Part shown: positions 1 to 5,885 of the stretch, one piece after another
How positions within the stretch are numbered: position 1 is the stretch's first letter
How the letters are laid out: each line of letters starts with the position of its first letter
Source: Woeseia sp.
GTDB lineage: Bacteria > Pseudomonadota > Gammaproteobacteria > Steroidobacterales > Woeseiaceae
Direction of reading: 5' to 3'
Assembly (NCBI GenBank): GCA_018701055.1
Contig: JABIUH010000476.1
Span: 1-9,533, forward strand
DNA: 9,533 bases
The notes under the pieces: model-generated
Told to the model about the DNA's origin: nothing
The model's database searches: none
What the model saw: the letters and a program-made list of their open reading frames with translations, nothing else
Translations under genes and position numbers: made by a program

Positions 1-798
1 ATGAAAGGACCCATGAAGGGCGCGACGATCGGTCATGCCAAGCAACGGATTCGTGACGGGCGCTACATTGGCATTACAGAACCCGGCATCATCGCTGCGG
101 AGTCACCTAACCCAATCGTCAACGCACTGGTCATCATGCCTGACATGGAAAAACGTCTTGAAGCATTTGTCAGAACGGCGCATGGGATCATTGTTTTTCC
201 CGGTGGTGTTGGCACCGCAGAGGAAATCCTTTACGTACTTGGCATTCTTCTGCATCCCGACAATCAAGCATTGCCGTTACCGCTGATCATGACGGGTCCC
301 CCTGAAAGCAAGGAATACTTTCGAAAGATAGATTCGTTCATCGGGGCGACGCTCGGACCAGATGCACGGAGCCGCTATGAAATCATTATTGATGACCCGG
401 AGCAGGTTGCCCAAAAAATGTCTAACGGGTTTGCAAAAGTGAGAGAATTTAGGCGTGATCACGGCGACGCTTACTATTTCAATTGGCGACTAAAGATCGA
501 TCACGACTTTCAAATGCCGTTTCAAGCGACGCATGATTCGATGCGTGAGTTGGACCTTCGTGAAGATCTGCCTGCCCATGTCTTGGCCGGAAACTTACGG
601 CGGGTGTTTTCAGGCATCGTTTCGGGGAACGTTCGCGAAGATACAATCGCCGCGATCGAGCAATCCGGACTATTCGACATTAGTGGATCAGTTGAGATCA
701 TGCGCTTGCTCGATGACCTGTTGTGTTCGTTTGTTGAGCAAGGTCGAATGAAGCTCGCGCGCGACGAATACAAACCCTGTTATCGGGTAATTGCGTAA
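1..798 (+). CDS. ppnN: PpnN, nucleotide 5'-monophosphate nucleosidase (3' part, 5' end outside window)
   Basis: This is the C-terminal 265 residues of a PpnN/YgdH-type nucleosidase, which cleaves purine and pyrimidine 5'-monophosphates to base and ribose 5-phosphate in nucleotide salvage; E. coli PpnN is controlled by (p)ppGpp. The LOG-family signature PGGVGTAEE sits at window residues 67-75, preceded by the conserved MPDMEKRLEAFVR stretch (47-59). The rest (about 140-265) matches the C-terminal YgdH domain, including GDAYYFNW and the end DEYKPCY. The match to my memory of the E. coli protein (about 454 residues) is close throughout. The ATG at base 1 is an internal methionine of the conserved MKGPMKGA segment, so roughly 190 N-terminal residues lie left of the window. 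No frameshift is visible. It ends in TAA, with no clear terminator directly behind it. Confidence 0.95.
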   Translation: MKGPMKGATIGHAKQRIRDGRYIGITEPGIIAAESPNPIVNALVIMPDMEKRLEAFVRTAHGIIVFPGGVGTAEEILYVLGILLHPDNQALPLPLIMTGPPESKEYFRKIDSFIGATLGPDARSRYEIIIDDPEQVAQKMSNGFAKVREFRRDHGDAYYFNWRLKIDHDFQMPFQATHDSMRELDLREDLPAHVLAGNLRRVFSGIVSGNVREDTIAAIEQSGLFDISGSVEIMRLLDDLLCSFVEQGRMKLARDEYKPCYRVIA

Positions 799-989
799 TT
801 CTTAATTTTTTGGCCGTATTTGGTTAAACCGCCAGTAGATCCGCCGTGCCCAGCCTTTTATTAAGTTAAAAGCGCTCGTAATCAGCTGGTATTTATGCAA
901 AAAGTCACAACTTAGGCTGTGATGTAGTTCCTGTGAATTCGCCCCCTTTCGACATACGATTTTGTCAAAGGATTTACGAGTACGTTCAT

Positions 990-1244
990 ATGCAGGATAG
1001 CACGGACATGGCTTGGGCCCGCGACTACGACGCGCCGGCTGCCGAAGTTGCCATCGAAGACCAAAACGCTGGTCTTGATGCGGTAAACGAATCAGATCCC
1101 GATGGATGGCAACAGTATCGACGCTGGATATCGAAAGCGCCGACGCCTCGCGGACGCCGGGCTGGATTAGATCCGTCACTGTATACCTGGAAAGGATATC
1201 GCAGTTGGTCGGAACAGGTAAAACGAAACTGGCGAGAAACCTGA
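990..1244 (+). CDS. small unrecognised Trp/Arg-rich protein
   Basis: The frame codes for about 84 residues that I cannot assign to a named family. The N-terminal half is acidic (many Asp, Glu and Ala). The C-terminal half is basic and rich in Trp, Arg and Tyr, with a run DPSLYTWKGYRSW and the end SEQVKRNWRET. That composition looks like a real small soluble protein, possibly binding nucleic acid or an acidic partner, but this is inference. There is no signal peptide or membrane segment. The start is uncertain. GTG 933 opens the frame (103 residues). ATG 990 has only a distant AAAGGA (967-972). ATG 1008 has AGGA at 994-997, ten bases upstream, which is the best-spaced ribosome site and would give 78 residues. 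A strong terminator follows 77 bases after the stop, so the gene probably forms its own transcript or ends the ppnN transcript. Confidence 0.6.
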   Translation: MQDSTDMAWARDYDAPAAEVAIEDQNAGLDAVNESDPDGWQQYRRWISKAPTPRGRRAGLDPSLYTWKGYRSWSEQVKRNWRET

Positions 1245-1321
1245 CCGATAAATTCTTGCTCACGAATTCCGATTGGTGTGTTGTCTTCTTAGCGCTCGGA
1301 TTCGAAGTAATTTTCTCCACT

Positions 1322-1350
1322 AAAGCCTCCGTTTCACGGAGGCTTTTTTT
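1322..1350 (+). terminator. rho-independent terminator
   Basis: A perfect 10-bp stem (AAAGCCTCCG, 1322-1331, with CGGAGGCTTT, 1337-1346) closes a 5-base loop TTTCA. A run of seven T follows from 1344 to 1350. The T-run is on the + strand side only, so it ends + strand transcription from the small gene at 990-1244 (or from ppnN). It also separates that unit from the genes at 1500 onward. Confidence 0.92.
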
Positions 1351-1455
1351 GTATTGGTAACTCGCCAACAGTTCGTTCAAAAGGCCGGAATAAAGTCTGA
1401 CCGGGTTCTCTATTTCAGACATTAGTGAGGGTTCGAATGCCTGTCTACCGCAAGC

Positions 1456-1498
1456 TGTGATCTGTCTCACGGTGACGTTAAATCGAGCTGACTATAGT
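1456..1498 (+). promoter_or_regulatory. CRP-like site plus -10 element (possible class II promoter)
   Basis: TGTGA-N6-TCACG (1456-1471) matches the CRP half-site consensus TGTGA-N6-TCACA at nine of ten positions. TATAGT (1493-1498) resembles a sigma-70 -10 box. If that box is used, transcription would start at about 1505, and the centre of the CRP-like site (1463.5) would fall at -41.5. This is the classic class II CRP activator position, where a good -35 box is not needed, and none is seen. CRP or Vfr regulation is inferred from spacing and consensus only. Confidence 0.45.
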
Positions 1499-1499
1499 C

Positions 1500-1724
1500 A
1501 TGTTCAAGGACACTAAAAGCGAACATGGAAGTATGTCAAACGACTTTTTGGAAAATGAATCTCCAACGGCAACGTTGAGGACAGACGCGACTCGACAGCG
1601 CTGGGATATGTTTCACCGAGCGATTGCGCACGCGAAACAGTCCAACACAGCGGCGTTGCAAGAAGCTGAGGCGCCGGCTGGAAAACCAAAGCGATCGGGT
1701 CCAGTCCTCTCGATTGTACGCTGA
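1500..1724 (+). CDS. small unrecognised hydrophilic protein
   Basis: The frame codes for 74 residues from ATG 1500, or 63 from ATG 1533. No family is recognised. The protein is hydrophilic, with an acidic N-terminus, a central stretch that looks helical (RWDMFHRAIAHAKQ) and a short basic Pro-rich tail (GKPKRSGPVLSIVR). It has no signal peptide or membrane segment. Neither start has a good ribosome site: nothing useful precedes 1500, and GGAAG lies almost against ATG 1533. If the -10 box at 1493-1498 is real, the RNA begins near 1505 and ATG 1500 is excluded, favouring 1533. The next gene starts 18 bases after the stop, so the two are probably cotranscribed. An opposite-strand frame of similar size overlaps it, so confidence is moderate. 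Confidence 0.5.
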   Translation: MFKDTKSEHGSMSNDFLENESPTATLRTDATRQRWDMFHRAIAHAKQSNTAALQEAEAPAGKPKRSGPVLSIVR

Positions 1725-1742
1725 GCTGATGGCCCTGATCTT

Positions 1743-1994
1743 ATGGAAATAATTGTACAAACTCTGGATGACCTCGACGATCTGGCCTATGCGTTTGCCT
1801 TGAAATGGGAGCGTATCCGCCGTGCGTGCCGTTTGACCGTTTTCATGGCCGCTGCCATGTTGTTACAAACCATCGCGATAATCTTGGCGTTCTACCATCC
1901 CCCGATTGCGTTCGCCACCCTCGCCTTGTTGCTGGTCGGCCTCTTGTATCGCGGGGCGACCACGAGCGAATCTGAATATCTTCCGTTCGCCTGA
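1743..1994 (+). CDS. small inner-membrane protein with two predicted helices
   Basis: The frame codes for 83 residues that I do not recognise as a named family. The first 30 residues are amphipathic and acidic, then basic (DDLDDLAYAFALKWERIRRACR). Two hydrophobic helices follow, at about 31-50 and 54-69, separated by a short YHPP turn. The short tail is polar (TTSESEYLPFA). The basic KWERIRR just before helix 1 suggests both termini face the cytoplasm in a hairpin topology. No convincing ribosome site precedes ATG 1743. Weak initiation or coupling to the upstream gene, which ends 18 bases earlier, would fit. The stop lies only nine bases before the sigma-32 promoter of htpG, so the gene is not part of the heat-shock transcript. 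Confidence 0.6.
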   Translation: MEIIVQTLDDLDDLAYAFALKWERIRRACRLTVFMAAAMLLQTIAIILAFYHPPIAFATLALLLVGLLYRGATTSESEYLPFA

Positions 1995-2003
1995 TCGGAA
2001 AAG

Positions 2004-2031
2004 CTTGAAAAATCTGTCTTAACCCCTATCG
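2004..2031 (+). promoter_or_regulatory. sigma-32 (RpoH) heat-shock promoter of htpG
   Basis: CTTGAAA (2004-2010) is an exact match to the RpoH -35 element. After 12 bases comes CCCCTATC (2023-2030), close to the -10 consensus CCCCATNT. The 12-base gap is the same as in the E. coli groE promoter as I recall it. Transcription would begin near 2036-2038, leaving a leader of about 60 bases before htpG. Sequence and downstream gene agree, so the call is strong. Confidence 0.88.
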
Positions 2032-2095
2032 TGTGTGACCGCGCGGTGCATCATCTGGTGCAGCGACAACGTCATATGCCAGGGAGTAAAGATAC

Positions 2096-3988
2096 GTGAG
2101 TGAACCGGCCGGTCGCGAGACCATGGGCTTCCAGACGGAGGTCCGTCAACTGCTTCAGTTGATGATCCATTCTCTGTATAGCAACAAAGAGATATTTCTA
2201 CGCGAGTTAATTTCCAACGCTTCTGATGCGGCAGATAAGCTGCGCTTTGAGGCATTGGAGGCGCCGGATTTGCAAAAAGACGATCCCGAGCTTCGCATCC
2301 GCATTAGCAGTGATAAAGAAGCGGGCACATTGTCTATTTCGGACAATGGAATCGGCATGTCCCGAGAAGAGTTGATCGATAATCTTGGCACGATCGCACG
2401 CTCCGGTACTGCGGAATTTCTGCAACAGATGACGGGCGATGACAAGAAGGACGCCCAGCTCATTGGGCAATTCGGTGTCGGATTTTATTCAGCCTTTATT
2501 GTTGCCGATCGCGTAGAGGTGATTTCTCGAAAGGCAGGCCTCGATTCGACTGACGCCGTGCGCTGGGAGTCAGAAGGTCAGGGCGAATTCACCATCGAAA
2601 ATGCCGATAGTGCCGCGCGCGGCACAACCGTTACCCTGCATCTGAAAGATGATGAACAAGAATTTTTGGATTCGTTTCGGCTCGAAGCATTGATTCGAAA
2701 GTACTCGGATCACATTGCCTTTCCGGTTTTACTGGAAAAAGAGACGGAGGAGGGTGGCACGGAAGAGAGTGCGGTGAATTCTGCGACTGCTTTGTGGACG
2801 CGCTCGAGAACCGATGTTAGTGACGATGAGTACAAAGAGTTCTACAAGCATCTGGCCCATGACTTCACGGACCCTTTGGCCTGGAGTCACAATCGTGTCG
2901 AGGGAAAGCGTGAGTACACGAGCCTCCTGTTCATACCATCCGCAGCCCCCTACGACCTATGGAATCGTGAGGCGCCTAAAGGGCTCAAATTGTACGTGCA
3001 AAGAGTTTTCATCATGGATGATGCGGAGCAGTTCTTGCCGCTCTATTTGCGCTTCGTCAAGGGAGTCGTTGATTCCACAGATCTGCCGTTAAACGTTTCC
3101 CGGGAATTGCTGCAACAGAACCCTGATCTCGATGCGATGCGCAGTGCGCTGACCCGTCGCGTCGTTGACATGTTGGGCAAGCTGGCCAAGTCTGATACTG
3201 ACGAGTACGCGAGTTTTTGGCGCGAGTTTGGCGCGACGATTAAAGAGGGCGTCATCGAGGATCAGCAGAACAATGAAAAACTCATGCAGTTATTGCGTTT
3301 TTCGACCACCAAATCGGAATCTGAGGCACAAGATCAATCGTTGGCGGATTATCTGTCTCGCGCCGCCGACGGCCAGGACAAAATCTACTATCTCGTCGGT
3401 GACAACTACGAAAATGTGAAATCCAGCCCACACCTTGAACAATTGCGCGAAAAGGGTCTGGAGGTGTTGTTGTTGCACGACCGTATCGACCCATGGGTTG
3501 TTGATCACCTACGGGAGTTTGAAGGCAAGGAGTTCCAGGATGTTGGTCGCGGCCAGCTCTCATTACCGGAAGGCGAGGGTGAAATCACTCAGGACGCCAT
3601 CAACGATGAGCACGGGCCACTGCTGGAAAAGATTCGCAAATCGCTCAACGATAAAGTTGAGACCGTCAATGTTAGTCAGCGATTGGTTGATTCGCCGGCC
3701 TGTGTGGTGACGTCAGATAAGGACCTTGGGCCACAACTTCGACGCATGCTAGAGGCTTCAGGCCAGGAACTTCCGGAGACGAAGCCGGTGCTGGAGATCA
3801 ACATTGACCATCCTCTGGTGACCCGTCTGTCCGCTGAGACAGATGACGCTCGATTCGGAGAGCTGTCGCACATCGTGCTGGATCACGCCTTATTGGCTGA
3901 GGGCGCGCAACTCGACAATCCTGCCGAATACGTGCGCCGGATGAATCAATATCTGCTTGATGTTGAGGCTGGCGCTGCGACGGAATGA
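2096..3988 (+). CDS. htpG: HtpG, bacterial Hsp90 chaperone
   Basis: HtpG is an ATP-driven dimeric cytosolic chaperone that works with DnaK on partly folded proteins. This copy has 630 residues, against about 624 in E. coli, and looks intact. The N-terminal GHKL ATPase domain (about 1-225) shows RELISNASDAADK with the catalytic Glu at 37. It also has DNGIGM at 83-88, GQFGVGFYSAF (124-134, the ATP lid end) and GTTVTLHL at 176-183. The middle domain carries LPLNVSRELLQ with the conserved Arg 336 that contacts the ATP phosphate. The C-terminal dimerisation part includes SQRLVDSPACVV. The start is GTG 2096, chosen because AGGGAG (2081-2086) sits nine bases upstream and the alignment to the family begins there. 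A sigma-32 promoter lies about 65-90 bases upstream. msrB follows after 61 bases with no terminator visible between. Confidence 0.98.
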   Translation: MSEPAGRETMGFQTEVRQLLQLMIHSLYSNKEIFLRELISNASDAADKLRFEALEAPDLQKDDPELRIRISSDKEAGTLSISDNGIGMSREELIDNLGTIARSGTAEFLQQMTGDDKKDAQLIGQFGVGFYSAFIVADRVEVISRKAGLDSTDAVRWESEGQGEFTIENADSAARGTTVTLHLKDDEQEFLDSFRLEALIRKYSDHIAFPVLLEKETEEGGTEESAVNSATALWTRSRTDVSDDEYKEFYKHLAHDFTDPLAWSHNRVEGKREYTSLLFIPSAAPYDLWNREAPKGLKLYVQRVFIMDDAEQFLPLYLRFVKGVVDSTDLPLNVSRELLQQNPDLDAMRSALTRRVVDMLGKLAKSDTDEYASFWREFGATIKEGVIEDQQNNEKLMQLLRFSTTKSESEAQDQSLADYLSRAADGQDKIYYLVGDNYENVKSSPHLEQLREKGLEVLLLHDRIDPWVVDHLREFEGKEFQDVGRGQLSLPEGEGEITQDAINDEHGPLLEKIRKSLNDKVETVNVSQRLVDSPACVVTSDKDLGPQLRRMLEASGQELPETKPVLEINIDHPLVTRLSAETDDARFGELSHIVLDHALLAEGAQLDNPAEYVRRMNQYLLDVEAGAATE

Positions 3989-4049
3989 ATGCGCAACGCA
4001 GTTGTGAACTAATTGACGAATGCTTGCTTAAGAAATTGAGGACTCCACT

Positions 4050-4439
4050 ATGAGTGCGAATAAGGATGATCTGAAGGCGCGTTTGAGTGATGAGCAATAT
4101 TCGGTCACTCAGAATGGAGGCACTGAGCGACCGTTCACGGGCCAGTATGTCGACAACAAAGACAACGGTACCTATGCCTGTGTGTGTTGCGGTAACGAGT
4201 TGTTCAGCTCGGAGCACAAATTTGATTCGGGATCTGGGTGGCCGAGTTTTTGGTTGCCATTGGCTGGAGACAATGTGCGAACAATTCGCGATACCAGTCA
4301 CGGTATGATTCGTAGTGAAGTGGTGTGCAACAATTGTGAGGCCCATCTCGGGCACATTTTCGAAGATGGTCCACAACCGACCGGTCTTCGCTATTGCATC
4401 AATTCCGCGTCACTTGATTTCGAGAAATCGGACGGCTAA
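4050..4439 (+). CDS. msrB: MsrB, peptide-methionine (R)-S-oxide reductase
   Basis: MsrB reduces the R-epimer of methionine sulfoxide in proteins, usually with thioredoxin as electron donor, and so repairs oxidative damage. The protein has 129 residues, normal for a stand-alone MsrB, and no MsrA domain is fused. Two zinc-binding pairs are present: Cys44/Cys47 (CVCC) and Cys93/Cys96 (CNNC). The substrate-pocket motif GSGWPSFW covers 61-68, HLGH lies at 99-102, and the catalytic cysteine is Cys116 in RYCINS. There is no signal peptide, so it acts in the cytosol. ATG 4050 is supported by GAGGA at 4038-4042, seven bases upstream. It lies 61 bases after htpG and 30 before the FKBP gene on the same strand, which suggests a shared stress-response transcript. 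Confidence 0.97.
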   Translation: MSANKDDLKARLSDEQYSVTQNGGTERPFTGQYVDNKDNGTYACVCCGNELFSSEHKFDSGSGWPSFWLPLAGDNVRTIRDTSHGMIRSEVVCNNCEAHLGHIFEDGPQPTGLRYCINSASLDFEKSDG

Positions 4440-4469
4440 CTGGCTTTTACAAATAAACGGATTAATCTC

Positions 4470-4997
4470 ATGAGAGCAAACATTACGATCGGCATTTTGG
4501 CAGCGATAAGCTTTATTTCAGCTTGCGGCAACAACGAAGAACCACCAACAGTTCAGGAAACTCCCGAAAACCTGGTCGATATCGCAAGTGCTGATATCGC
4601 AATCACCGGTATTGAGTCCGTTGAGATCGTTCCAGGCTTGTCACAGCGGACTCTATTGCAGGGCGATGGCGCAGTTGCAGAAGTTGGCCACACGGCAGTG
4701 GTGCACTATACGGGTTGGTTGTATGACCCGGAAGCTGATAAATTTCGCGGCTCCAAATTTGATAGTTCGGTTGATCGTGGCGCCCATTTTGAATTCCCAT
4801 TAGGTGCTCGGCGAGTCATTCGAGGCTGGGATGAAGGCGTTGTGGGTATGCACGTCGGTGAGGTGCGCGAACTGACGATTGCGCCGGAAATGGGCTATGG
4901 CGAACGGGGTGCTGGGGGCGCTATTCCGCCGAATGCGACGTTGGTGTTTGTCGTTGAGCTGGCCGACCTAAAGGGACTGGATACAGACGCACCCTAG
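4470..4997 (+). CDS. FKBP-type peptidyl-prolyl isomerase, lipoprotein
   Basis: This is a 175-residue FKBP prolyl cis-trans isomerase exported as a lipoprotein. The signal peptide (1-18) ends in a lipobox ISAC with Cys19 as the lipidated residue. The next residue is Gly, not Asp, so the outer membrane is the expected site. A polar linker (20-60) leads to one FKBP domain (about 65-170). Pocket residues match the classical set: Tyr80 (VHYTGW), Phe97-Asp98, Phe109, Val116-Ile117, Trp120, Tyr143 (GYG) and Phe160. It should therefore be active, and may fold envelope proteins. Only a weak ribosome site (CGGA, 4458-4461) precedes ATG 4470, but the signal peptide fixes the start. It follows msrB by 30 bases. 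Its stop faces the stop of the convergent OmpA-like gene with seven bases between. Confidence 0.93.
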   Translation: MRANITIGILAAISFISACGNNEEPPTVQETPENLVDIASADIAITGIESVEIVPGLSQRTLLQGDGAVAEVGHTAVVHYTGWLYDPEADKFRGSKFDSSVDRGAHFEFPLGARRVIRGWDEGVVGMHVGEVRELTIAPEMGYGERGAGGAIPPNATLVFVVELADLKGLDTDAP

Positions 4998-5004
4998 CCG
5001 CCTG

Positions 5005-5847
5005 TTAATTGTTCGGGGATTCAATTTGAATTTCAATGCGTCGATTAATTTTATGGGCGCGGTAGGAATCTGCAGGATCGAGAGGTTCTGAATAACCCGC
5101 GCCATGAACTGAGATTCGATTGGCGCGTATGCCATGGCCAACCAGGTACGCAGACACTGACTCAGCGCGAGCCAGGCTGACGATTGCATTGCTGGCCGGT
5201 TCGCCGGTGCTGTCGGTATGACCAATGATCCGAATCGATGTAAGCGAACAATCGGTCAGCAATTGAATCAATTTGTCTAAGGCTGAAAATGTGCTGGATC
5301 GCAGCGTAACGCCCGATCTTAAGAACTCAATCTTGGAGTTTTGCGTCGCATTGACGAGAATGCGCTCGCAAAGGTGAGGTTGCGCAATGGGTAGTCCAAC
5401 AGCTGAAACGTTTTGGCTTAGCCGCATGCCTGGCAGGAGATTTTTTTCGACCTGCGCGATGCTTTGCCGCCATTCGTTTTGGTTGCCAGTTATGCCGCTG
5501 ATCGAGATAGAGGTTGACGTGATCTCGGTAATTGAAGCGTAAGTAGGCGCAATCGCTCGCAAGGTTACTTCGCTAATCAATGCCCAGCCAGCCGGTAGTG
5601 TCGGTTTCTCCACCAGATCGAAAGTCTTTGTTTTTTCCGGAAACAATTCCAACGTTTGTTGCCGCAAAATAGAACCATGGGCTGCGGAACTGACGTCGCC
5701 GCGAATAGAGACGTTTGACTTGCCAATTTCGAATATTAAATAGGAATTAGTGATCGTCGACTGTGCGTTCGCACTGTAAACGAACAGCAAGACTTGACCA
5801 ATAAAGGCACCAAGTAAAACGCCAGATAATTTACGACGGGTCGACAC
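5005..5847 (-). CDS. periplasmic OmpA-like protein with two BON-like repeats
   Basis: This 280-residue envelope protein probably binds peptidoglycan. A signal peptide spans 1-28, with likely cleavage after ANA before Gln29. Two BON-like repeats follow, at about 35-90 and 92-150. The second contains ISISGITGNQNEW and a helix ending in LLPGM. The C-terminal OmpA domain (about 160-276) has GHTDSTG with Asp212 and SLARAES with Arg227. Those are 15 residues apart, as for the diaminopimelate-binding pair Asp271/Arg286 of Acinetobacter OmpA. It ends in NRRIEI. Cys160 and Cys200 may form a disulfide. There is no beta-barrel, so it is soluble or peripheral. The BON-BON-OmpA order recalls mycobacterial ArfA/OmpATb. 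The start is GTG 5847, with no good ribosome site, 38 bases after the upstream HhH gene, so translation may be coupled within one transcript. Confidence 0.88.
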   Translation of the reverse strand: MSTRRKLSGVLLGAFIGQVLLFVYSANAQSTITNSYLIFEIGKSNVSIRGDVSSAAHGSILRQQTLELFPEKTKTFDLVEKPTLPAGWALISEVTLRAIAPTYASITEITSTSISISGITGNQNEWRQSIAQVEKNLLPGMRLSQNVSAVGLPIAQPHLCERILVNATQNSKIEFLRSGVTLRSSTFSALDKLIQLLTDCSLTSIRIIGHTDSTGEPASNAIVSLARAESVSAYLVGHGIRANRISVHGAGYSEPLDPADSYRAHKINRRIEIQIESPNN

Positions 5848-5885
5848 GATTAAAATTCAGTCCGTTTTTAGCCGCGGATCGAAGC

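Noticed and set aside
1..3. ATG at the first base as the ppnN start
   Set aside because: The encoded MKGPMKGA is an internal conserved segment of PpnN, so the gene enters from outside.
905..922. TCACA-N8-TGTGA palindrome as a CRP site
   Set aside because: The half-sites are in the reverse order and the spacer is eight, so it does not fit the CRP consensus.
1430..1438. GGTTCGAAT, resembling a tRNA T-loop
   Set aside because: The flanking bases do not form a T-stem, and no acceptor, D or anticodon arm can be built around it.
802..1470. 222-residue open frame on the minus strand
   Set aside because: It runs through the terminator hairpin in reverse, has no recognisable domain, and overlaps a + strand frame with a more protein-like composition.
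1536..1760. 74-residue minus-strand frame opposite the small gene at 1500
   Set aside because: Its translation is Arg/Ser/Cys-rich without pattern, and the + strand frame has a better coding look and links to the next gene.
3798..4376. 192-residue minus-strand frame
   Set aside because: It lies opposite the ends of htpG and msrB, both certain genes, and has no family features.
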